32,518 nucleotides of DNA from the NCBI GenBank assembly GCA_937901915.1, contig CALGUD010000113.1:1-32518 (forward strand), in the 5' to 3' direction. A program made the translations under genes and the position numbers. This document shows positions 15,725 to 24,500 of the stretch, in pieces. The notes under the pieces were generated by a model. It made no database searches and was not told the origin of the DNA. It was given only the letters and a program-made list of their open reading frames with translations. Each line of letters begins with the position of its first letter. The first letter of the stretch is position 1. Origin of the DNA: an uncultured Flavobacteriaceae bacterium (GTDB lineage Bacteria; Bacteroidota; Bacteroidia; Flavobacteriales; Flavobacteriaceae).

Positions 15725-17362
15725 CTAACGGATTAGTATGGAATTCGTGTATTTATCGTCTAAGGTGGTTATTTTATATATGTATTGACCGGGTGCTAGG
15801 ATCATATGAATGTTTTCTTTTACACTCACCCTGTGTTCTCCCTGAAAAACCACTTCATTTTGTAACGTTCCCAACGCCTGACCTAACATATTATAGAGTT
15901 TTACATCTACATGCATTGTGGTTGGGGCCCTGTATACAACATAAACATCATTAACCAGTTGGTCATAAACTGCAGTATGGAATATGCTGTCATCCATGGG
16001 ATTCGTAGTAATCGGTGGTTCACCACACAGGAAGCCCATATCTATATTTTGATATGTATTACCCATAAACGCTGCATTTACTAAGGCAGGGTCTACACAC
16101 AACCACTGACTCAAAACGGTATGATATATATCCCTGAAATCTGTAGTGAACCTTAAATTTCCTCCACCGTCTAAATCAGTTAAGCTAGGATGTTCTCCTA
16201 CAAAACCATTTCCGTTAAGTCCGCTTCCAAACATTAAAACTGATGATGCTGTACCGTGATCTGTTCCTGACGAACCGTTTTGTGCAACCCTACGGCCAAA
16301 TTCCGAGACGGTCATGGTAAGTACATCACCATCTATTTGATCTATACGTAAATCATCATAAAAATCTTTTACTGCGTCTGAAACTATGGTCATTAAGTTG
16401 GCATGATCTTCTATCTGATTTCCGTGTGTATCAAAACCTCCCAGAGAAACCATATAAATTTTAGTGCCTAATTGCCCTTTTATAAGCCTGGCTACAATAG
16501 CCAGCTGTTTGGCTAAAATATTATCGGCATATGCTACGGAATTTAATGCCCGCTGATACGCCTGGTGAATAACCCCTGAGTAATTAGCTGTTGAATTTGC
16601 AACTGTGCGTAAGTATGTCAATTGTTCTGCATAGGTACAATTCTCCATATCCGGAAGCCCGTATAAGAGTCCGCTTTCGGCTATACTTTCCAATTGATTA
16701 GGATTCGCAAGTGAAAAAGCATAATTTATATCGTCATCACCATCAAAAGTGAGGTCTTCATTGTTAATTTCTATCGCTGCGGGCATTGGCGGTGGATTAT
16801 CCCTAAACTCGGGATATACTTCCTGAAAATAGCGTCCCAGCCAGCCTGTTTCTACTATACTGTTGCTTACAGACGATGCTATGATATCCGTACCCCTGAA
16901 ATGTGATAAACTTTGATCGGGATAACCAACACCATGTATAGCTTTCATTTCCCCGTCACCCCACATACGTTCTAAACTTCCCATAAAATTGGGCATTGAA
17001 AAATTATCATCGAGCCTTATGAGGTTATTCTCCGGAATTCGGATAGTAGGCCTGTTGTTGGCATATACATCATAATCATAAACAGGAACAATGGTATTAA
17101 GTCCGTCATTACCTCCTTTTAATCTTATAATTATTAGAACACGGTCTGTTTCGGCTGCTGCCAATGCTTTTCCCAGACGGGAGGGGTTTGATGCTATTAA
17201 TGGGGTTGCTCCCAGCATGACCGAACCTCCGCCTACAAGACCTAAAGCTTGTATAAAGGATCTTCTACTCCATTTAATATGTTCACTATTATGTTCTTTT
17301 CCAAGACTTTTATCAAAATTCTCGGGTGTTTTTTTCGGGGTGTGGTTATGGTCGTTGCACAT
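15725..17362 (-). CDS. DUF1501 protein with Tat signal and T9SS C-terminal sorting domain
   Basis: This is a 545-residue DUF1501 protein of the alkaline-phosphatase/sulfatase-like superfamily. A twin-arginine motif SRRSFIQ at about 33-39 precedes a hydrophobic stretch (LGLVGGGSVMLGA), indicating export in folded form. Family motifs include RLKGGNDGLNTIVP, the GYPDQSLSHFRGTD segment and a conserved TDHGTASS with D368 and H369. Residues about 460-545 are a T9SS sorting domain (KLYNMLGQ, then APGQYIYKIT, ending in a basic tail), so the protein is predicted to reach the cell surface. It follows the DUF1800 gene by 5 bases. Substrate is unknown. Tat export followed by T9SS secretion is unusual. 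Confidence 0.92.
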   Translation of the reverse strand: MCNDHNHTPKKTPENFDKSLGKEHNSEHIKWSRRSFIQALGLVGGGSVMLGATPLIASNPSRLGKALAAAETDRVLIIIRLKGGNDGLNTIVPVYDYDVYANNRPTIRIPENNLIRLDDNFSMPNFMGSLERMWGDGEMKAIHGVGYPDQSLSHFRGTDIIASSVSNSIVETGWLGRYFQEVYPEFRDNPPPMPAAIEINNEDLTFDGDDDINYAFSLANPNQLESIAESGLLYGLPDMENCTYAEQLTYLRTVANSTANYSGVIHQAYQRALNSVAYADNILAKQLAIVARLIKGQLGTKIYMVSLGGFDTHGNQIEDHANLMTIVSDAVKDFYDDLRIDQIDGDVLTMTVSEFGRRVAQNGSSGTDHGTASSVLMFGSGLNGNGFVGEHPSLTDLDGGGNLRFTTDFRDIYHTVLSQWLCVDPALVNAAFMGNTYQNIDMGFLCGEPPITTNPMDDSIFHTAVYDQLVNDVYVVYRAPTTMHVDVKLYNMLGQALGTLQNEVVFQGEHRVSVKENIHMILAPGQYIYKITTLDDKYTNSILIR

Positions 17363-17367
17363 GGCGG

Positions 17368-18834
17368 TTATTTTAATTGAAATTCGGGTAGTTTTATTAT
17401 ATGACTAATGAGTGAAAAAACCTGCCTTGGTGCTTCTACCTCATCTACTAAGTTCCAGGAACCGTCATTAAAATAATATTCGGGTATCTCCAGTTTAAAA
17501 ACATCAATTGCTACCTGGTATGCATCTTCTGTTTCCAATCCATTGGGAACCAAACGATCTACAATGGCCCTTGCAACATAATTAGCATCATTTAGATTAC
17601 CATCAGCCAGCTCAATTGCAAAATTTCTTAACTCTTCGCGATGAAATTCCCAAATAAAATTGAAATACTGCATAAAAGCCCGCCATCTGCCTACCATTGT
17701 ATCTGTTTTTACCCAGTCATGATTGCCTTGCCATCCGGCTACATCAATAGGATTAAATAAATGTTGCCCCAGTCCATCATTAATACTCATAAAATGCCTT
17801 AATTCATCTTCTTCATATGTAAAGCCCGTATCGTGTAAAAAACCAATAGTTAAATCATACGGACTCTTTATAAGCACTCCAATGGCAGTATCATCAAAAA
17901 AATGTTCACTTTTAAGTAACCTTCTGAGCATGGGTTCAATTTCGAAGTCTGTTTCAAAATCTGCAGCCAGTTCATTGATGATTTCCTCATTTACATTTGG
18001 GGATACAAAATATTTATATAATTTTTCACAAATAAAGCGTGCTATAAGTTGCCTTCTTTCCGTAAAAAGGATATCGATTACATCATCATATCCCCAATTT
18101 CCGGTTTGCCCGAAAATGGTTTTACTGCCGGCATCAAATGTAGTTTCATCAAAGGATATTTCTCCGCACTGCGCTGTTTGCACATTATATCCTGTTAATG
18201 CCCTTGAGGTTTCAACAATATCCTGCTGGGTATATCCATTATCTTCCCCTAGTGTAAAAAGTTCATACAACTCACGTGCATAATTTTCATTGGGATCATT
18301 ATTAGTACTGTCAAATCCGTTTAAATATACCAGCATAGCGGGATTAATTCCTACTTCATGTACAAAATCCCTGAAATTACCGAGCGCATGCCGTTGTAAC
18401 ATATTGTAATACTGATACTGATAGGAAGGACAATCATATAAACCAATTTCTGTGACAAAATGATTGCTCCAGAATTTTGTAAGCCTGCCTCTTAACCCGT
18501 CATTATCCAAGTCCCTTACAAACTGGAATTTCATTTGTCCATTCTGGCTTCTTTGCAATTCTTCGTTGTAAACCAGTTCATTGTCTATATAATCCTGAAC
18601 GCTCCAATATCCCCATTCCGGGGCAGGTGTAACTGGCAAACTCATTGCTTCGTCAATTAAACTATCAATAAAATCTGCTGGAGATTGCGCTAAAGCTGCA
18701 GCTATTTGGGCATTTGAAGCTCCAAAAGCAAGTCTTTTATATGCATGTTTTGCTCTTTTCTGATCCCAAGGTTTTTCTGCAGTTGGGACATACACATCTA
18801 GCGTGGCAAAATTGCATGTGGGGACAAGTACCAT
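17368..18834 (-). CDS. DUF1800 family protein
   Basis: This is a 488-residue protein. I place the start at the ATG at 18834 rather than a TTG six bases upstream. It matches DUF1800: a KRAKHAYKRLAFGAS N-terminal motif, LTKFWSNHFVTE, NYARELYELFTLG at about 190-205, FICEKLYKYFV, and VAGWQGNHDWVKT near 350. No signal peptide is visible, as is often the case in this family. DUF1800 and DUF1501 genes are regularly paired and presumed to act together, but their biochemistry is not established. It lies 5 bases ahead of the DUF1501 gene, so they form an operon. Confidence 0.92.
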   Translation of the reverse strand: MVLVPTCNFATLDVYVPTAEKPWDQKRAKHAYKRLAFGASNAQIAAALAQSPADFIDSLIDEAMSLPVTPAPEWGYWSVQDYIDNELVYNEELQRSQNGQMKFQFVRDLDNDGLRGRLTKFWSNHFVTEIGLYDCPSYQYQYYNMLQRHALGNFRDFVHEVGINPAMLVYLNGFDSTNNDPNENYARELYELFTLGEDNGYTQQDIVETSRALTGYNVQTAQCGEISFDETTFDAGSKTIFGQTGNWGYDDVIDILFTERRQLIARFICEKLYKYFVSPNVNEEIINELAADFETDFEIEPMLRRLLKSEHFFDDTAIGVLIKSPYDLTIGFLHDTGFTYEEDELRHFMSINDGLGQHLFNPIDVAGWQGNHDWVKTDTMVGRWRAFMQYFNFIWEFHREELRNFAIELADGNLNDANYVARAIVDRLVPNGLETEDAYQVAIDVFKLEIPEYYFNDGSWNLVDEVEAPRQVFSLISHIIKLPEFQLK

Positions 18835-19134
18835 AGTCAAAAGGTTAAATTAGTTGTTGAAATATACAAAAAAAATATAATTTTAAATCTTTTTAGTTAA
18901 TTTCATGAATGGTGTTATAACGCTATGATCTTAAAAATCTTATGTTTAAAATTTAAAATGACACTGTCTGGATTCTATCTACCGCAAGAAAAAAATTAAA
19001 AGAAGATTGATCCGGCTGTAGATTTAAAGGGTGGAAATTGAATGAACGAAATTGAAATGAATGTTGATGCGTAGGCTTTCTATAGAGGTGTGAAGTTTCA
19101 ATAACTTAATAATAACCAATAATGCAGTAACAAA
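18835..19134. other. intergenic region between divergent DUF1800 and YraN genes
   Basis: This 300-base AT-rich gap lies between two divergently transcribed genes and must hold both promoters. I see no reading frame with coding character, no tRNA-like structure and no strong hairpin. A TATATTTC near 18862-18869 on the minus strand is only a partial match to the Bacteroidota -7 element. Confidence 0.5.
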
Positions 19135-19494
19135 ATGGCCAGGCATAACGAATTTGGAAAAGAAGCTGAACAAGTAGCTACTGATTACCTGATTAAAAAA
19201 GGTTATGAAATATTAGATAGAAATTATTGCTTTCAGAAAGCTGAAATTGATATCATTGCTTTTAAGAATGATATTATTGCCGTTGTTGAAGTAAAAGGAA
19301 GAAAAGAGAATTTTCTTGAAAGGCCTGAAGATTCGGTAAAAAAGAAGAAAATTAAATTACTGGTTAAGGCAATAAACGAATATGTAATGAAAAATGAATT
19401 GGACTCTGAGGTTCGTTTTGATATTATTTCTGTAATAAAAACAGGCCAAAGATTTGATATTGAGCATTATGAAAGTGCTTTTTATCATTTTTAG
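19135..19494 (+). CDS. YraN family (UPF0102) nuclease-fold protein
   Basis: This is a 119-residue protein. It carries the YraN signature: an N-terminal GKEAEQVATDYLIKKGYEIL helix and turn, then a restriction-endonuclease-like core with E and D in AEIDIIA and the VVEVKGR strand (E and K as catalytic-type residues), then a helix KKKIKLLVKAI. The usual GEIDLI becomes AEIDII here. Members are predicted endonucleases, possibly acting on branched DNA, but the role is not settled. A clear intrinsic terminator follows the stop. It is a stand-alone gene. Confidence 0.93.
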   Translation: MARHNEFGKEAEQVATDYLIKKGYEILDRNYCFQKAEIDIIAFKNDIIAVVEVKGRKENFLERPEDSVKKKKIKLLVKAINEYVMKNELDSEVRFDIISVIKTGQRFDIEHYESAFYHF

Positions 19495-19503
19495 CATTGT
19501 TAC

Positions 19504-19536
19504 AAATAAAACATTCCGTTTTATTTTTTCTTTTTT
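19504..19536 (+). terminator. intrinsic terminator of the yraN-like gene
   Basis: AAATAAAAC at 19504-19512 pairs with GTTTTATTT at 19518-19526 (9 bp, 5-base loop ATTCC) and is followed by a T-rich tail to 19536. It lies 10 bases after the stop codon. Confidence 0.8.
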
Positions 19537-19548
19537 GTTAAATTTATT

Positions 19549-19556
19549 TATATTTG
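19549..19556 (+). promoter_or_regulatory. Bacteroidota-type -7 promoter element for the ACT-domain gene
   Basis: TATATTTG matches the TAnnTTTG consensus exactly and lies 30 bases before the ATG at 19587, directly after a terminator. No good -33 TTTG was found at about 19-base spacing, so the assignment rests on the -7 box and position. Confidence 0.45.
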
Positions 19557-19586
19557 CCAAATAAAATAACAGAACCATTTAACACC

Positions 19587-20246
19587 ATGAAAACTATATC
19601 CTCCGTAGTTGAAAATTACATCAAGTCAAAACCATTTTTGCAAAGTGCACTGGCGCAGGGAATTATTAACCTTACTTCATTATCCAGAAATATTAAAGGT
19701 GAAATTGAAACTGAATTAGGAAAAGATGTCCGAAACGGTGCAATTGTAATGGCATTAAAAAGGCTTTCGGCTGAATTAGAGTTCAGGGCTACACACAGAA
19801 TCCTTAAAGTATTAAAAAATATTGGTGAAATCACAGTCCGTTCATCACTTACAGATTATACTTTTTTAGTTTCTGATACTATTCTTAACAAGCAAGCACA
19901 ACTACTTCAGGAAATAAACAACAACAAGGATGTATTTTATACCTCATCACGAGGAGTTAATGAAACCAATATTGTAATCAGCAACTCTTTGAATGAAACT
20001 GTTGAAAGTCTTTTTAAAGATGAAAAAATGACGCAAAAAGAGGGTGATTTATCCTCCATCAGCGTTAAACTGCCTGAAGATAATGTCAGGATTCCCGGAA
20101 TTTATTATTTTATTTTTCAGAGACTGGCATGGGAAGGTATTATTATTAATGAAGTGATATCTACTACAAATGAATTTACTATTATTGTAGCAGAAGATCA
20201 GATTGATAAAGCATTTAAAGTGATGAAAGATCTTAAAACGCTTTAA
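19587..20246 (+). CDS. ACT-domain regulatory protein (aspartate-kinase-like ACT family)
   Basis: This is a 219-residue protein. The ATG at 19587 is preferred over an upstream TTG at 19554, which would overlap the -7 box. Residues 1-75 are helical and look like a small winged-helix or leader region. Residues about 75-219 hold two ACT-like units, visible in ITVRSSLTDYTFLVSD and in GIYYFIFQRLAWEGIIINEV followed by NEFTIIVAEDQIDKAFKVMK. The latter copies the ACT pattern seen in aspartate kinases. No kinase domain is present, so it is probably a ligand-sensing regulator. Flavobacterial homologues are often labelled aspartate kinase, which would be misleading. Its stop overlaps that of the convergent methyltransferase. 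Confidence 0.8.
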   Translation: MKTISSVVENYIKSKPFLQSALAQGIINLTSLSRNIKGEIETELGKDVRNGAIVMALKRLSAELEFRATHRILKVLKNIGEITVRSSLTDYTFLVSDTILNKQAQLLQEINNNKDVFYTSSRGVNETNIVISNSLNETVESLFKDEKMTQKEGDLSSISVKLPEDNVRIPGIYYFIFQRLAWEGIIINEVISTTNEFTIIVAEDQIDKAFKVMKDLKTL

Positions 20247-20956
20247 GGTTTACTACCATAAATACCGGTGGCACAGCCAAAAAAGTATTCACAATAATTC
20301 ACATGAAGACCGCTTTCAGCAAAGAGTTGAGCGGTTTTTTTTGCGTTTTTAAAGTTCCTGGAATATATTCCCAGCATCTTATAACTTTCATCTCCTTTTG
20401 CAAACCATTTGCTGAGTAACGGAATCATTTCAGAAATATAAAACAGATAAACCTTTTGGAGCCATTTGTTTCGCGGCAAGGAAACGTCAACCAAGCTAAA
20501 CTGCCCTTTGCTTTTTAAAATTCTGCTTATTTCCTTTGAAAACAGGGTTATTTGCTCTTCTGTAAAAGTTTTCATTCCATACGCACAGATAACTGCATCC
20601 AGCGAATTGGAATTAATGGAATTGTTAAAAACACTTTCTTGTAATACTTCAATTTGATAGTCTGTATATTTTTGTTTTCTGAATTTTGCCTTTTTAAGCA
20701 TGCCTATAGAGAAATCAAGAGCTATAAGTTTTCCGGTTTTTCCGGTTTTTTTGAGTATGGATTCCCAACATTCGCCAATACCAGTCATTAAATCTGCTAC
20801 ATGGTCTCCCTGCCTGATCTTTATTTTTTTAACAGCCTGCCTGCGCCAGAGTGGATAAAACCCAAATGACGTGATCGTATTCATTTTTTCATAAGACAAA
20901 CTCATGCTATCAAACATCGTAGACACAAAAGTTTCGCTGTAAATAGCTTTATCCAT
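20243..20956 (-). CDS. UbiE/MenG-like class I SAM-dependent methyltransferase
   Basis: This is a 237-residue protein. Motif I is VADLMTGIGE at about 53-62, motif II is LIALDFS at about 77-83, and a DAVICAYGMKTF motif is near 120. The N-terminal FVSTMFDSMSLSYEKMNTIT and later LFSKEISRILKSKGQFSLVD are typical of UbiE/COQ5-type enzymes, which methylate quinone rings. It is more divergent than a housekeeping MenG, so the substrate is uncertain and another small-molecule target is possible. The gene is convergent with the ACT-domain gene, with overlapping stop codons, and contains on the opposite strand the likely terminator of that gene. Confidence 0.85.
   Translation of the reverse strand: MDKAIYSETFVSTMFDSMSLSYEKMNTITSFGFYPLWRRQAVKKIKIRQGDHVADLMTGIGECWESILKKTGKTGKLIALDFSIGMLKKAKFRKQKYTDYQIEVLQESVFNNSINSNSLDAVICAYGMKTFTEEQITLFSKEISRILKSKGQFSLVDVSLPRNKWLQKVYLFYISEMIPLLSKWFAKGDESYKMLGIYSRNFKNAKKTAQLFAESGLHVNYCEYFFGCATGIYGSKP
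20306..20342 (+). terminator. intrinsic terminator of the ACT-domain gene, inside the convergent methyltransferase gene
   Basis: Bases 20306-20314 pair with 20330-20338 (core ACCGCT with AGCGGT, one G-T pair, 15-base loop), followed by a run of T to 20342. It stands about 60 bases after the ACT gene stop and lies within methyltransferase coding sequence on the other strand. Confidence 0.6.
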
Positions 20957-21026
20957 CTCACAAAATATTAACCTTAAAAAGTTACGCTAATTTTCAATAG
21001 GGTTTTGAAATGTTATGTTAAATGAT

Positions 21027-21329
21027 TTAGTAATCCAACTTATCGCGCTTGGTATGCCTTATTCTAACTATAAAAATTGTATTGTATTCTACCCGATATG
21101 ATATTCTATAGGAAAAAATTTCAAAAGCCCGGTAATTACCTTTATTAAAGCTTTTATAAATATCCAGAGGGAAAATTTCAGATTGGCTTTTTAGAATTGT
21201 TACCGATTTATAAATTGATTCAACAACTTTATTGGCAGTAGTAACAGATTTTAATTTTTTTAATATATATAAATGAATATTATCCAGTTGAAGCAAGGCA
21301 GTATTTGACCATACTATCTTTTTTTCCAT
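21027..21329 (-). CDS. RelE/ParE-family toxin (module 3)
   Basis: This is a 100-residue protein with the ParE-like layout: IVWSNTALLQLDNIHLYI helix, central helix ending at SEIFPLDIYKSFNKGN, then strands YRAFEIFSYRISYRV and TIFIVRIRHTKRD. The terminal RIRHTKRDKL is typical of ParE/RelE toxins. The start overlaps the antitoxin stop by 16 bases, in a different frame. It shares the fold with the two other modules of this window but not close sequence, so the three were probably acquired separately. The target is not deducible. Confidence 0.87.
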   Translation of the reverse strand: MEKKIVWSNTALLQLDNIHLYILKKLKSVTTANKVVESIYKSVTILKSQSEIFPLDIYKSFNKGNYRAFEIFSYRISYRVEYNTIFIVRIRHTKRDKLDY

Positions 21330-21544
21330 TCCTGGATCTTTTTTGCTACATCATCATGATCATGGACATAGCCATTTTCAATATCTTCTTCTGCAAGAAA
21401 AATATCATTGTTATATGCTTCTAAGTATGCTTTGGTAACTTTTTCCCTGTTTTGTAACATGCTTTTAACAGTCTGAATAAAATCAGGATCCTTTACTTTA
21501 TTTAACTCTTTTTTTATCCAGCTTATTTCAGATTTTATATCCAT
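21314..21544 (-). CDS. addiction-module antitoxin (module 3)
   Basis: This is a 76-residue protein, helical in its first two thirds. Its C-terminal part, LAEEDIENGYVHDHDDVAKK, ending KIQEWKKR, is the pattern of antitoxins paired with ParE/RelE-type toxins: a helix and extended segment that fills the toxin groove. No ribbon-helix-helix motif is visible, so it may bind DNA weakly or not at all. It lies 46 bases downstream of mfd on the same strand and directly before the toxin. Confidence 0.8.
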   Translation of the reverse strand: MDIKSEISWIKKELNKVKDPDFIQTVKSMLQNREKVTKAYLEAYNNDIFLAEEDIENGYVHDHDDVAKKIQEWKKR

Positions 21545-21590
21545 GATATGAAATTTATTATTAATAAAAATACAATTTTATTTTAATATA

Positions 21591-24500
21591 TTATTCATTC
21601 ATTTCTACTGGAATGAAAGGAGTTATGACTATCAAAGCTTTGTCAACGGAATGGATCTTATCAAACGTTAAGAGTAATTTTAGGCCAGTACGGGTTTGCT
21701 TTTCCTTCATTTTACATATTCCTGAATTCTTTTGGACAAATTGTAATACTTTATGAAAACCTGGGCTCTGATAAAAACTGCTTTGCTGGTCGGAAATAAA
21801 ATAACCTATCATTTTACCCTGTTTTAAAACGAGCCTTTCCAATCCCATTTTATTAGCTATCCATTTAATGCGAACACTATTGAGCAAATCAACGGCTTCT
21901 TCGGGCATGTTTCCAAACCTGTCAACCAAACGGCTTTCAAAGGCATTGAGCTCATCTTCATTTTTAATATTGCTTAATTCATTGTATAGATTAAGCCTTT
22001 CGGAAATATCGTTTATATAATCATCCGGAAATAGTAATTCAAAATCAGAATCTATCTGTGTATCTTTAACATAGTCTCTATCTTCTTCTTTTATATTGTA
22101 AAGTTCTTTAAACTCATTTTCCTTAAGTTCTTCAATAGCTTCACTTAAAATTTTCTGATAGGTATCAAATCCCATTTCATTGATGAATCCGCTTTGCTCA
22201 CCACCCAGTAAGTCTCCGGCACCTCTAATTTCGAGGTCTTTCATGGCAATATTAATTCCGCTCCCCAAATCGGAAAACTGCTCGAGTGCCTGAATACGTT
22301 TCCTAGCATCTTCTGTCATTACTGAATAAGGTGGTATGATGAAATAGCAAAATGCCTTTTTATTGCTTCTCCCAACCCTGCCCCGCATCTGGTGAAGATC
22401 GGACAATCCAAAATTATTGGCATTGTTGATAAAAATGGTGTTTGCATTCGGAACATCGAGGCCGCTTTCAACAATCGTAGTTGAAACCAGGACGTCAAAC
22501 TCGCCGCTCATAAAAGCAAGCATCAATTTCTCCAACTTCTTTCCATCCATTTGCCCATGGCCAATCCCAATTTTTGCATCCGGAACAAGGCGCTGTATCA
22601 TTCCTGCCACTTCTTTGATGTTTTCGATACGATTATGGATAAAGAATATTTGCCCGCCACGCTGAATTTCATAAGAGATGGCATCCCTTATAACTTCTTC
22701 ATTAAATTGAGTGACGTGACTTTCAATCGGGTACCGGTTTGGTGGAGGGGTTGTAATAACAGACAGGTCCCTCGCTGCCATTAAACTAAACTGAAGTGTA
22801 CGCGGTATGGGTGTGGCCGTTAAGGTCAATACATCCACATTTTCTTTCAAAGTTTTCAGTTTTTCCTTGACTGCTACTCCAAATTTTTGCTCTTCATCAA
22901 CAATAAGTAATCCTAAGTCTTTAAATTTTACATTTGGGTTTACCAGTTGATGCGTCCCTATGATGATATCTATTTTTCCTTCTGAAAGCCTCTTTAAAAC
23001 ATCTGTTCTTTCTTTTGCAGTCCTGAAACGGTTTAAATAATCTACTGTAACAGGCATATCATGTAAACGTTCTGAAAATGTTTGCTGGTGCTGAAAAGCC
23101 AGAATGGTAGTGGGAACCAGAACAGCCACTTGTTTTCCGTTATCTACCGCTTTAAACGCAGCCCGGATAGCTACTTCGGTTTTTCCAAAACCAACATCTC
23201 CACAAACAAGCCGGTCCATAGGCCGCTCACTTTCCATATCGGCTTTGACATCGTCCGTTGCTTTACTTTGGTCCGGGGTATCTTCATATAAAAAGGAGGC
23301 TTCGAGTTCATTTTGTAAATACGTATCTGGGCCGTATTGAAAACCTTTAGCGGTACGTCTTTTTGCATATAAATTGATAAGGTTAAATGCTATTTCCTTA
23401 ACCTTTGTTTTAGTTTTTTGCTTAAGAGCTTTCCATGCACCGGACCCTAACTTGTAAATTTTGGGTGGTTTACCGTCTTTACCGTTGTATTTTGATATTT
23501 TATGCAGGGAATGGATACTCACATATAGAATATCACGTTCACCGTAAATAAGTTTTATAGCCTCTTGCATTTTGCCTTCAACATCAATTTTCTGAAGTCC
23601 GCCAAACTTACCGATACCGTGGTCAATATGCGTTACATAATCCCCTACCTGAAGGCTGGTTAATTCCTTAAGTGTAATGGCTTGCTTTTTTGCATAGCCA
23701 CTTTTTAAATGGAATTTGTGGTAGCGTTCAAAGATCTGGTGATCGGTATAACAGGCTATTTTATTTTCAGGATCAATAAAACCCTGGTACATAGAAAAAA
23801 CTACGGTTTTGTAATGCACATCCTGGTCCACATCATCAAAAATATCGTGAAAACGTTTGGATTGTTGTTCACTTACACAAAAAATATAATTTGTATAGCC
23901 CTCTCTCTGGTTTTCATGCAGATTTTCAATAAGCAAGTCAAATTGTTTATTGAAGGAAGGTTGGGGTTTGGTATTGAAGGCGATTAGGTCCTCTGCTTTT
24001 AAAAAGGATTGACTTCCGATTTCAACCAGATTAAAATCCAGCAACTGCTTTTTTATCAATTCTGAAGAACAAAACAGTTCCCCGGGAGTACCATGTTTAA
24101 CTTCATTTGAAATGTTTTTAAAACTCTCTTCTGCCTTGGCAAACAAGCCGTCTAACCTACCGCTTAAAAAATCAAGGTTTTTAATAAAAACAACTGTTTT
24201 GTTGGAAATATACTTTAAAAAGCTCTCCCTGCTTTCTTCCAGTAATTTATTTTCTACATTAGGTATAATACCTATTTTTTTGATCTTATCAACAGATAAC
24301 TGGGTCTCTACATCAAAAGTCCGGATGCTGTCAACCTCATCACCAAAAAATTCAATACGATAGGGTTCATCATGCGAAAATGAAAATACATCTACTATAC
24401 CCCCACGAACAGAAAATTCCCCCGGTTCGGAAACAAAATCAACCCGTTTAAAATTATACTCAAACAATACTTCATTTACAAAATCAAGAGAAAGGCTATC

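Noticed and set aside
17723..18283. 186-codon plus-strand open frame inside the DUF1800 gene
   Set aside because: It is antisense to a clear DUF1800 coding region and has no recognisable domain or start context.
19554..19586. Longer N-terminus for the ACT-domain protein from a TTG
   Set aside because: The extension would lie within the -7 promoter element; the ATG at 19587 starts the conserved part.
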